Shown here: positions 1 through 5,676 of the stretch, piece by piece
Position numbering within the stretch: position 1 is the first letter of the stretch
Layout: each line of letters starts with the position of its first letter
NCBI GenBank assembly: GCA_003133345.1
Contig: PKXB01000169.1
Coordinates: forward strand, 22,933-30,891
Origin: Hyphomicrobiales bacterium
Lineage (GTDB): Bacteria > Pseudomonadota > Alphaproteobacteria > Rhizobiales > Xanthobacteraceae
Reading direction: 5' to 3'
Length of the DNA stretch: 7,959 bases
Translations under genes and position numbers: made by a program
The notes under the pieces: generated by a model
What the model was told of the DNA's origin: nothing
The model's database searches: none
The model's input: only the letters and a program-made list of their open reading frames with translations

Positions 1-444
1 ACGCAATTCGTCGGCTTCCTCGCCGCGTTCCGCGAAGCGGCGCCGTTTACGCCGCTCATCGCCGGCCTGCTTGGCGCCGCGCTGACCACCTGGGTGACTT
101 TCGTACCGGCGATGCTGTGGATCTTTGCCGGCGCGCCCTTCATCGAACAGTTGCGCGGCAACCGCCAGCTCGCCGGCGCCTTGGCCGCGATCACCGCCGC
201 CGTGGTCGGCGTCATCCTCAATCTGTCGGTCTGGTTCGCGCTGCATGTGCTGTTCGGCAAGTTGACCGAAATGCACATAGGACCGCTGCGCTGGTACGCC
301 TTCGATCCGTTGGCGCTCGATATCCGCGCGGCGGCACTGGCAGCGATCGCCGCTGTGCTCGCGTTCGGGCTGCATCGCAGCTTGATCGAGGTCATCGTGG
401 CGATGGCCGCGCTTGGCGTCGTCACACAATACGTTTTAGGCTAG
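1..444 (+). CDS. chrA: Chromate transporter ChrA, C-terminal part (5' end outside window)
   Basis: This is the end of a CHR-family chromate/anion transporter, an inner-membrane protein that exports chromate and gives chromate resistance. The frame is open from base 1 and stops with TAG at 442-444, so 147 residues are visible out of roughly 400-450 usual for the two-domain form. Visible hallmarks are FREAAPFTPLIAGLLGAALT, then TWVTFVP, WIFAGAPFIEQL, and a segment running AAITAAVVGVILNLSVWFAL, all typical of the second CHR domain. Four to five hydrophobic segments can be seen, and the last ends a few residues before the stop. The frame has no internal start that would make sense, so the true start lies upstream of the window. 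It converges on the ABC permease gene and the two stop codons overlap. Family assignment is firm. Chromate as the real substrate is inferred from the family, and some members have other roles. Confidence 0.9.
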   Translation, partial: TQFVGFLAAFREAAPFTPLIAGLLGAALTTWVTFVPAMLWIFAGAPFIEQLRGNRQLAGALAAITAAVVGVILNLSVWFALHVLFGKLTEMHIGPLRWYAFDPLALDIRAAALAAIAAVLAFGLHRSLIEVIVAMAALGVVTQYVLG

Positions 445-1223
445 CGCTCGCGTTTGACCGCGCTTTCATGCCAGCGGCGCAGTGCGAGATGCGAGAGCGC
501 CGACAGCGCGAAGAAGATCGCAATGCCGGCGAGTGACAGCAACAGCAGCGCCGCGAACATGCGCGGGATGTTGAGCCGATAGCCGGACTCGGCGATGCGA
601 TAGGCCAGCCCCGAGCCGGCGCCGGCCGAGCCGGCGGCGATCTCGGCCACCACCGCGCCGATCAGCGACAACCCGCCGGCGATGCGCAGGCCGGCGAGCA
701 TCTGCGGCAGTGCCGAAGGCAGCTTCAGATTCCACAGCAGCTGCCAGCGCGTCGCCTGGTAGAGATCGAACAGCGCGATGAGATTGTGGTCGACCGAGGC
801 GAGGCCGAGCGTGGTGTTGGCCAGCACCGGGAAGAACGCCACGATCCAGGCACAGGCCAGCACCGCCAGGGGCTGCGGCAGATAGATCAGCAGCAACGGC
901 GCGATGGCGACGATCGGTGTCACCTGCAGGATCACCGCGTAAGGATAGAGCGAGTATTCGATCAGCCGCGACTGGCTGAACAGGACGGCAAGGCCGATGC
1001 CGCCGATGGCGGCGAGCAGGAAGCCCTCGAAGGTGGTGGTGAGCGTCACCAGCAGCGATTGCCACAGCAGGCCGCCGTCGGCGATCAATGTGCTCAGCAC
1101 CAGGCCCGGGCTAGGCAGCACAAAAGGCGGAATGGCGAAGGCGCGCACCACCAGGTCCCAGGCCACCAGCACCAGCGCCAGCATGAGGACGGGCAAGCCG
1201 ATGCGCAGCGCGCGGTCGCTCAT
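441..1223 (-). CDS. ABC transporter permease, NitT/TauT (SsuC/ThiX-like) type
   Basis: Inner-membrane permease of a binding-protein-dependent importer, 260 residues, the usual size for the family. About six hydrophobic segments are visible (near residues 8-28, 66-82, 96-115, 120-137, 183-200 and 222-245). The cytoplasmic coupling loop lies at about 150-180: YQATRWQLLWNLKLPSALP followed by AGLRIAGG. It matches the EAA-loop consensus, but Q157 replaces the usual glycine. The start was placed at ATG 1223-1221 because it forms an ATGA overlap with the ATPase stop and has GGGAG (1231-1235) seven bases upstream. A longer frame from 1271 would add 16 hydrophilic residues overlapping the ATPase and was not used. 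The stop (TAG, 443-441) overlaps the chrA stop. The gene is third in a binding protein-ATPase-permease operon. The class is firm; the ligand (sulfonate, nitrate, pyrimidine, riboflavin or other) cannot be told from this subunit. Confidence 0.9.
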   Translation of the reverse strand: MSDRALRIGLPVLMLALVLVAWDLVVRAFAIPPFVLPSPGLVLSTLIADGGLLWQSLLVTLTTTFEGFLLAAIGGIGLAVLFSQSRLIEYSLYPYAVILQVTPIVAIAPLLLIYLPQPLAVLACAWIVAFFPVLANTTLGLASVDHNLIALFDLYQATRWQLLWNLKLPSALPQMLAGLRIAGGLSLIGAVVAEIAAGSAGAGSGLAYRIAESGYRLNIPRMFAALLLLSLAGIAIFFALSALSHLALRRWHESAVKRER

Positions 1224-1990
1224 GGCGCGCCTCCCATCGCCTTGCCGAGCGTCTCGGCGACCTGACGGCAATAGCCGGCGTAATCCGCCGAGGTGCGGAA
1301 GCGCTCGTCGCGCGGATAGGGCGCCGGAATCGCGATTTCGGCGAATACGCGGCCCGGGCGCGGCGTCATCAGCACGATGCGCTGCGACAGATAGACCGAT
1401 TCAAAAACCGAATGGGTGACGAAGATCACCGTGCGGCGCAGCGCCTGCCACAGCGTCAACAGATCATTGTTGAGCTTGAAGCGGGTGATCTCGTCGAGCG
1501 CGGCAAACGGTTCGTCCATCAGCAGCAATTGCGGCTCGGTCGCCAGCGCGCGCGCGATCGAGGTGCGCATCTTCATGCCGCCGGATAATTCGCGCGGGAA
1601 GGCATGCGCAAAGTCGGCAAGCCCGACCTGCTCCAGCGCTTGGAGCACGGCAGCGCGCGATTGCACTTCGTCCGCGTGCGCGAGCCTGAGCGGCAGCCGC
1701 ACATTGGCCGCCACGTCGGCCCAGGGCATCAAAGTCGGCTCCTGGAATACGAAGCCGATCTTGCCCTCACTAGCTGTATCGCCCGGCCACTCGATCGCGC
1801 CCGCGGACGGCGCGCTTAGCCCTGCGATGATGCGCAGCACGGTCGACTTGCCGCAGCCGGACGGCCCCAGCAGTGAGACGAATTCGCCCTCGCGCACATC
1901 GAGGCTGAAATGGTTGAGCGCGACCGTGCCGCTCTCGAACGTCTTGCCGACGTTGCGGAGCGAAACGATGCCCGAACCAGAGGAACTCAT
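1220..1990 (-). CDS. ABC transporter ATP-binding protein, NitT/TauT (SsuB/TauB-like) type
   Basis: Cytoplasmic ATPase that powers the neighbouring permease; 256 residues, normal for the family. All nucleotide-binding motifs are present: Walker A GPSGCGKST (42-50), Q-loop glutamine 83 in VFQEPTLMPW, signature LSGGM (135-139) followed by KMRTSIARAL, Walker B LLLMDE (155-160), D-loop ALD (164-166) and the switch histidine 193 in VTHSV. Methionine in place of the common glutamine after LSGG is seen in this subfamily and should not impair function. The FQEPTLMPW stretch is typical of the SsuB/TauB/NrtD group. The ATG (1990-1988) overlaps the binding-protein stop as ATGA, with a weak GGAG upstream, and the TGA stop overlaps the permease start in the same way. 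This implies translational coupling and fixed subunit ratios. Confidence in ATPase function is high; the transported ligand is unknown. Confidence 0.95.
   Translation of the reverse strand: MSSSGSGIVSLRNVGKTFESGTVALNHFSLDVREGEFVSLLGPSGCGKSTVLRIIAGLSAPSAGAIEWPGDTASEGKIGFVFQEPTLMPWADVAANVRLPLRLAHADEVQSRAAVLQALEQVGLADFAHAFPRELSGGMKMRTSIARALATEPQLLLMDEPFAALDEITRFKLNNDLLTLWQALRRTVIFVTHSVFESVYLSQRIVLMTPRPGRVFAEIAIPAPYPRDERFRTSADYAGYCRQVAETLGKAMGGAP
1231..1235 (-). promoter_or_regulatory. Ribosome binding site deciding the permease start
   Basis: On the minus strand this reads GGGAG, seven bases before the ATG at 1223. It lies inside the end of the ATPase gene and supports the short permease start over the upstream in-frame ATG at 1271. 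Confidence 0.6.
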
Positions 1991-2997
1991 TTGGGCCGCA
2001 GCTCCAGCCCGACGCCCTTGTTGACGAATTGCAGCGTGTAGGCGCGTTTGTAGTCGAGGCCGGGCTTCACCACACCGGCGCGCACCATCTTGTCGAAGAA
2101 GCTCTTCGCGCGCGCGTCGGTCATGGCGCCGATGCCGAGCTTGATCGAGTCGCCGGAATCGACGATGCCGTATTCCTTCATCTTGGCGATGGAATAGGCG
2201 AGCAGCGCGTCGGTCATTTCCGGATTCTGTTTCTTGATCAGCGCGTTTCCGGGCCGGCTGTCGCCGTAAATATAATTGTACCAGCCGATGGCCGAAGCAT
2301 CGACGAAGCGCTGCACCAGGTCGGGCCGTTTCTCCACCAGATCACGCCGGGTCTCGATCAAGGTCGAATAGGCATTGAAGCCGTCATCGGCGAGCAGGAA
2401 CACCTTCGGCTTGAAGTGGCCTTGCGTCTCGATCGCGAAGGGCTCGGAGGTAACGTAGCCCTGCATTGCGGAATTCTTGTCGGCGAGGAACGGCTGCGCG
2501 TTGAAGGTGTAGGGCTTCACTTTCGCTTCGTCGAAACCATAGTCGGCCCTCAGCCATTGGAAATAGCTGACCATGCCCTCCGGCGAGACGAACAGCGTGA
2601 GTTTCTTCAGGTCCGCGAGCTTCTCGACGCCCGGGTGCGCGATCAGTACCTGTGGGTCCTTCTGGAAGCTCGCCGCTACCGTCACGGTCGGGATATCGTG
2701 CGCGACCGCGTCGAAGGATTGCAGCGAGTTGGCACTCATGAAGAAGTCGAGCTTGCCGACGGGGAGCAGGATGCGGTTGTTCACGTTCGGCCCGCCCGGC
2801 ACGATAGTCACGTCGAGCCCGTATTTGCGGTAGGTGCCGTCGGCGAGCGCCTGGTAGAAGCCGCCATGCTCGGCCTCCGCCACCCAATTGGTGCCGAAGC
2901 GGACCTTGTCGAGCGTTTGCGCAAGCGCCGGCGACTGCGCCAGCATGCCGATGAGCAGCCCGGCGACGACGAGCGCGCAAAGCCTTGTGGACGGCAT
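1987..2997 (-). CDS. ABC transporter substrate-binding protein, NMT1/THI5-like, secreted
   Basis: Periplasmic ligand-binding protein that captures the substrate for the ATPase and permease encoded next to it; 336 residues. The N-terminus is a Sec signal peptide: R5, a hydrophobic core at about 8-20, and an ALA|Q cleavage site after residue 26. The mature protein opens with KVRFGTNWVAEAEHGGFYQA, then an ADGTYRKYGLDV stretch, which is the NMT1/THI5-like (SsuA/ThiY/NitT-TauT) fold signature. The only cysteine is C7, in the signal peptide. The cysteine cluster of true THI5 pyrimidine synthases is therefore absent, and there is no lipobox. This points to a free soluble binding protein, not an enzyme. 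The start ATG at 2997 has GAGGGG (3002-3007) four bases upstream. It is first in the operon and divergent from the DUF4337 gene. Possible ligands are thiamine-type pyrimidines, riboflavin, sulfonates or other small acids; none can be chosen. Confidence 0.9.
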   Translation of the reverse strand: MPSTRLCALVVAGLLIGMLAQSPALAQTLDKVRFGTNWVAEAEHGGFYQALADGTYRKYGLDVTIVPGGPNVNNRILLPVGKLDFFMSANSLQSFDAVAHDIPTVTVAASFQKDPQVLIAHPGVEKLADLKKLTLFVSPEGMVSYFQWLRADYGFDEAKVKPYTFNAQPFLADKNSAMQGYVTSEPFAIETQGHFKPKVFLLADDGFNAYSTLIETRRDLVEKRPDLVQRFVDASAIGWYNYIYGDSRPGNALIKKQNPEMTDALLAYSIAKMKEYGIVDSGDSIKLGIGAMTDARAKSFFDKMVRAGVVKPGLDYKRAYTLQFVNKGVGLELRPK

Positions 2998-3048
2998 ATT
3001 TCCCCTCGCTTTCCGTTACATTACCCTAATTGCCGGAGGGGGCACAAA
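2998..3048. promoter_or_regulatory. Divergent intergenic region between the ABC operon and the DUF4337 gene
   Basis: These 51 bases must hold the 5' ends of both divergent genes, apart from any promoter inside the coding regions. Ribosome sites are clear on both strands: GAGGGG for the binding protein (3002-3007) and GGAGGGGG for the DUF4337 gene (3035-3042). Only weak -10-like hexamers are visible, for example CCTAAT at 3025-3030 on the plus strand, without a matching -35 box, so exact promoters are not called. The gap is too short for a typical TPP or FMN riboswitch on the ABC side. Confidence 0.4.
3035..3042 (+). promoter_or_regulatory. Strong ribosome binding site of the DUF4337 gene
   Basis: GGAGGGGG lies six bases before ATG 3049. 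It fixes that start, although the same frame stays open far upstream on the plus strand. Confidence 0.75.
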
Positions 3049-3621
3049 ATGGACGCGGACGTCAAAACTGAAGGCTCGGACAGGCGGCTCAGCGACCTAG
3101 TCGCCGTTACTGTCGTGATCCTGTCGGTGTTCATGGCGGTGTCGAATATCAAGGACGACAACATCAACCAGGCCATGCAGAAGGCCAAGTCGGAATCGGT
3201 GGACGCTTGGGCTGAATACCAATCCGCGCGGGTCAAGCTGCACATCGACGAGAACGGCCTGGCGCAACTGCGGCTCCTGGAAACCGCCGGCAATTTCGAT
3301 CGCGCTTTGGCCGCCAAGCAGGCGGCGGAATTCGAGGCCGACATCAAGAAATACGAGGCGCGCTCGAAAGAGACCCGCGCCAAGGCGGAAGGGCTGGAGA
3401 AGGAGTACGACCGGCTCAACTTCCACGACGACCAGTTCGACATGTCGGCGGCATTTTCGTCGATAGCCATTGCGCTGGCCGCGGTCGCCTCACTGGTGGA
3501 CAACTATTGGCTGCTCTACATCGCCTGGGGTTCGGGCGGCCTTGGTGTGTTTTTCGGCATTGCCGGCTTCGCCGGGCTCAATTTCCGGCCCGAATGGCTG
3601 GCGCATTTTCTGGGTACCTGA
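3049..3621 (+). CDS. DUF4337-like inner-membrane protein with helical middle, function unknown
   Basis: 190 residues. It has one membrane segment near the N-terminus (about 16-32, rich in V, I, L), and a long charged helical stretch (about 41-124, rich in A, K, E, Q and R) likely to form a coiled coil. FHDDQFDMS (125-133) follows, then two closely spaced membrane segments (about 134-150 and 153-176). This architecture and the FHDDQFDMS motif before a double membrane segment match my recollection of the DUF4337 family, whose function is not known. The charged middle domain would lie on one side of the membrane, anchored at both ends. The start at 3049 is chosen for its strong ribosome site; everything upstream in the frame lies antisense to the binding-protein gene. 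It is divergent from the ABC operon and 93 bases ahead of the small secreted-protein gene on the same strand. The family call is moderate; membrane topology is well supported. Confidence 0.8.
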   Translation: MDADVKTEGSDRRLSDLVAVTVVILSVFMAVSNIKDDNINQAMQKAKSESVDAWAEYQSARVKLHIDENGLAQLRLLETAGNFDRALAAKQAAEFEADIKKYEARSKETRAKAEGLEKEYDRLNFHDDQFDMSAAFSSIAIALAAVASLVDNYWLLYIAWGSGGLGVFFGIAGFAGLNFRPEWLAHFLGT

Positions 3622-3704
3622 CCCCCGGATGGTTTGAACCTTTTCCGCAGGCCGCGCGACCCATGCTTACGCGGCCAATGACGGCCGCTCCAATTCAACC
3701 GTAT

Positions 3705-3709
3705 GGAGA
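3705..3709 (+). promoter_or_regulatory. Ribosome binding site deciding the small secreted-protein start
   Basis: GGAGA sits five bases before ATG 3715. The alternative in-frame ATG at 3703 overlaps this site and has no purine-rich sequence ahead of it, so 3715 is preferred. Confidence 0.55.
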
Positions 3710-3714
3710 CCGCC

Positions 3715-3990
3715 ATGACCAAGTCCAAGACCATCGTCGCGGCGCTTGCCGCGCTTACTCTTGCCACCACTTTCACCGCCATCGGCGGCCAAGCCCAGGC
3801 CGGCCCGCATTTCGGCCATCACGGCTGGGGCATCGGCGCCGGTTTTGTCGCCGGCACGTTGATCGGCGCGGCCGCAGCGTCATCGAATGCCTATTACAAC
3901 GATACCGCTTACTCGTGCCGCTACGTCGGCCGTTACGACCGCTGGGGCAACCTGCGCACCGTGAAGGTCTGCGACGTCGTCCCCTACTGA
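3715..3990 (+). CDS. Small secreted protein with glycine zipper, function unknown
   Basis: 91 residues, not a family I can name. It starts with K3 and K5, then a hydrophobic stretch to about residue 23 and a likely signal peptidase site AQA|G after residue 29, giving a mature protein of about 62 residues. The mature N-terminus is rich in glycine and histidine (H32, H35, H36). It is followed by a perfect glycine zipper, with glycines at 39, 43, 47 and 51 in GIGAGFVAGTLIG, which would form a small-faced helix able to pack in or on a membrane. The C-terminal part is rich in aromatic residues and arginine (CRYVGRYDRWGNLRTVKVC) with two cysteines, C68 and C86, that could form a disulfide in the periplasm. 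Similar small secreted proteins with a YDRWGNL-like tail occur in Bradyrhizobium relatives, as I recall. Start 3715 is chosen over 3703. Coding is supported by the ribosome site, signal peptide and ordered C-terminus. Confidence 0.75.
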   Translation: MTKSKTIVAALAALTLATTFTAIGGQAQAGPHFGHHGWGIGAGFVAGTLIGAAAASSNAYYNDTAYSCRYVGRYDRWGNLRTVKVCDVVPY

Positions 3991-4070
3991 TCTCTTTTAT
4001 CGGCTACGGTCGGCGCCAGCCCCCGTCCACCCTCGCGCCGATCGATAAGACCCGCCCGGCCAGTCCCCGC

Positions 4071-4098
4071 GCCCAAGTCGGCTATAGCCGACTTGGGC
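4071..4098. repeat. Perfect 28-bp palindrome
   Basis: The left arm GCCCAAGTCGGCTA is followed directly by its exact reverse complement TAGCCGACTTGGGC, with no spacer. As RNA or single-stranded DNA it would form a long stem with a very small loop. No T-run follows on either strand, so it is not a standard terminator. Together with the hairpin ten bases to the right it looks like a composite palindromic element. I recall near-identical sequences scattered between genes in Bradyrhizobium-type genomes, but this was not searched. Confidence 0.85.
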
Positions 4099-4108
4099 AT
4101 TAAGATTG

Positions 4109-4134
4109 CTGATCTCGGGTAAACCCGAGATCAG
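4109..4134. repeat. Inverted repeat, 12-bp perfect arms with 2-base centre
   Basis: Arms CTGATCTCGGGT and ACCCGAGATCAG flank a central AA. It lies ten bases after the 28-bp palindrome. The two palindromes have different sequences, so this is a paired element and not a tandem duplication. On the plus strand a T-run at 4146-4150 lies slightly too far away for an ideal terminator; on the minus strand no T-run follows. Confidence 0.85.
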
Positions 4135-4233
4135 TGGCGGGTCGCTTTTTATAAGCCGCGTGCGGCAGGCCGGCGCGACCATCGTCCGCTTACACAATCC
4201 GCGCAGATGTTTTCACCTTCGCTTAAGAAAATG

Positions 4234-5559
4234 TCAGCTTGTGGTGAAACTTGCTGCCGTCGGGAGCTTTTTCTTCTCGACGACTGAGATGCTTGGATCC
4301 AGCCAGAATCCCCAAACCGCAGAACCTAAGACGAGCAGGCTGGCAGCAACAATGAATGGTGCCTGCCACGATCCGAACTGGACTAAGACGCCGAAGACAA
4401 TTGGCGACAGCGCGCCACCAATGTTTCCCGCCATGTTCATCATCCCGGATACGGTCCCCGAATGTTCGCCACCCATATCCATGGGCACTGCCCATGAAGG
4501 CCCAATGGTACATTCCAGAAAGAACATGGCGGCGGTCAGGCAATACACCGCGGTATAGGCATCCTCGGTCATCGCGGCGGGCACGATGAAAACCGCGCAG
4601 CCCAGCATGCCCGTGATGGCGACCGCCCGCCGGGCGAATTTGATGTTGCCGGTTTTTGCCAGCAGCCAGTCCGTCGCCAGTCCGCCGACGGTATCGCCGA
4701 CGACGCCGGCCCACAGCGGTAGCGACGCAAAGATGCCGACCTTGATCAGCGTGAAATGCCTGAATTCAATCAGGTAGGACGGCAACCAGCTTAGGAAAAT
4801 CCACAGGCAGTACACGTACGTGAAATAGGCGCACATGATCGCCCACATATTGGGCGACCGCAGCATGATTCCCCACGGTACGGTGGGTTTCTTGACGGTC
4901 TTGACGCTCAGTGCATTGCCCTGCGCGTCGGTGCCGCGGATATATTTGAGCTCCTCCGCGTTCACCAGCGCGTGGTCTTCCGGATGGTCGCGATAAGCGA
5001 AGTACCACAACACCGACCACACCAAGCCAACCGCACCGCAGATATAGAAGACCGACCGCCAGCCAAGCGTCGTCATGATCAGCACGACGAGCGGCGGCGC
5101 GATGGCGGCCCCGAGGCGGCTCGCGCTGTGCGTGATGCCTTGCACAAAGCCGCGCTCATGCTTCGGATACCAGAGCTGCATAGCGCGCGTTGCCCCGGGA
5201 AACGCACCGCCTTCGCCCACGCCAAAAAGAAAGCGAAGCGCCACGAACGACGTTGCGCCGCTGGCCACTGCCGTCGCCGCCGTCATAACCGACCAATAAG
5301 TGACAATTGTCGTGAGAACCTTGCGCGGGCCGAAACGGTCGCTGACCCAGCCGCCGGGAACCTGAAACAGCGCATAGGCCCAGACAAAGGCGCTGAAGAT
5401 CACACCCATGGTGATTTTGTCGAAACCGAATTCCTTGCTGATCTCCGGCGCCGCCGTCGAGATGTTCACCCGGTCGAGATAGGTGATGAGGTACATCAAG
5501 CTGATCAATCCCAGGATATACCAGCGGCCCTTGCTGCGCCGTGTGGTTGGCTGTTCCAT
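4234..5559 (-). CDS. MFS transporter, anion:cation symporter (ACS) type
   Basis: Inner-membrane secondary carrier, 441 residues, normal for a 12-helix MFS protein. Family marks are YLDRVNISTAAPEISKEF (27-44) in and after helix 1, FQVPGGWVSDRFGPRKVL (65-82) carrying MFS motif A between helices 2 and 3, and a helix-4 region ALRFLFGVGEGGAFPGATRA (107-126). The last two resemble the ACS group (GudP/GarP/DgoT/ExuT relatives), which import sugar acids and other organic anions with protons. The arginine in RFLFG and the glutamate in GEGGAFPG are conserved in that group. A hydrophilic central loop lies at about 190-230. The start ATG at 5559 has AGAGGGG (5569-5575) nine bases upstream. It lies 117 bases downstream of the dehydrogenase gene on the same strand, so co-transcription or a private promoter are both possible. 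The likely substrate is a hydroxy- or sugar acid, inferred from family and neighbour. Confidence 0.9.
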   Translation of the reverse strand: MEQPTTRRSKGRWYILGLISLMYLITYLDRVNISTAAPEISKEFGFDKITMGVIFSAFVWAYALFQVPGGWVSDRFGPRKVLTTIVTYWSVMTAATAVASGATSFVALRFLFGVGEGGAFPGATRAMQLWYPKHERGFVQGITHSASRLGAAIAPPLVVLIMTTLGWRSVFYICGAVGLVWSVLWYFAYRDHPEDHALVNAEELKYIRGTDAQGNALSVKTVKKPTVPWGIMLRSPNMWAIMCAYFTYVYCLWIFLSWLPSYLIEFRHFTLIKVGIFASLPLWAGVVGDTVGGLATDWLLAKTGNIKFARRAVAITGMLGCAVFIVPAAMTEDAYTAVYCLTAAMFFLECTIGPSWAVPMDMGGEHSGTVSGMMNMAGNIGGALSPIVFGVLVQFGSWQAPFIVAASLLVLGSAVWGFWLDPSISVVEKKKLPTAASFTTS

Positions 5560-5676
5560 GTTGCGTTTCCCCTCTATCCAGACGCCTTGATACCTCTAGT
5601 GAGCTGGCCTTTGCGTTTGACCCCATTGTGCGGGTATTGGGCGTAAGTTCAAGCGGTGCTTTGTCATGGCCGGGCG
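5560..5676 (-). promoter_or_regulatory. Leader region of the MFS gene
   Basis: 117 bases between the dehydrogenase stop and the MFS start. The only firm element is the ribosome site AGAGGGG at 5569-5575. A TTGAAC followed 17 bases later by ACAATG on the minus strand is too poor a match to call a promoter. No hairpin with a T-run is visible after the dehydrogenase gene, which leaves read-through into the MFS gene possible. Confidence 0.35.

Larger units (their letters stand above)
3991..4233. other. Intergenic region holding two palindromes, no gene
   Basis: This stretch separates the small secreted-protein gene from the convergent MFS gene. Apart from the two palindromes described separately I see no coding signal. 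Short frames here, such as one on the minus strand at 3997-4197, run through the palindromes and have no ribosome site or family match. A run of five T at 4146-4150 follows the second hairpin on the plus strand, 11 bases after it, so a role in ending plus-strand transcription is possible but not textbook. Confidence 0.6.

Noticed and set aside
1220..1271. Longer permease start at 1271
   Set aside because: It would add 16 hydrophilic residues overlapping the ATPase gene. The ATG at 1223 has a good ribosome site and an ATGA overlap.
2998..3048. TPP or FMN riboswitch ahead of the THI5-like binding protein
   Set aside because: The leader is only 51 bases before the divergent gene and shows none of the conserved riboswitch core sequences.
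3631..3660. Possible EcfG-type stress promoter (TGAAC at 3635-3639) before the small secreted-protein gene
   Set aside because: The -35 element differs from GGAAC and no CGTT-like -10 element occurs at the right distance.
3671..3688. GC-rich inverted repeat GCGGCC-AATGAC-GGCCGC between the DUF4337 and small secreted-protein genes
   Set aside because: The arms are only six bases in GC-rich DNA and no T-run follows, so it is not distinguishable from chance and not called a terminator.
3997..4197. Small minus-strand frame of 66 codons between the small secreted-protein gene and the MFS gene
   Set aside because: Most of it is translation of the two palindromes, with no ribosome site. Such frames are often annotated as hypothetical proteins but are best read as repeat artefacts.
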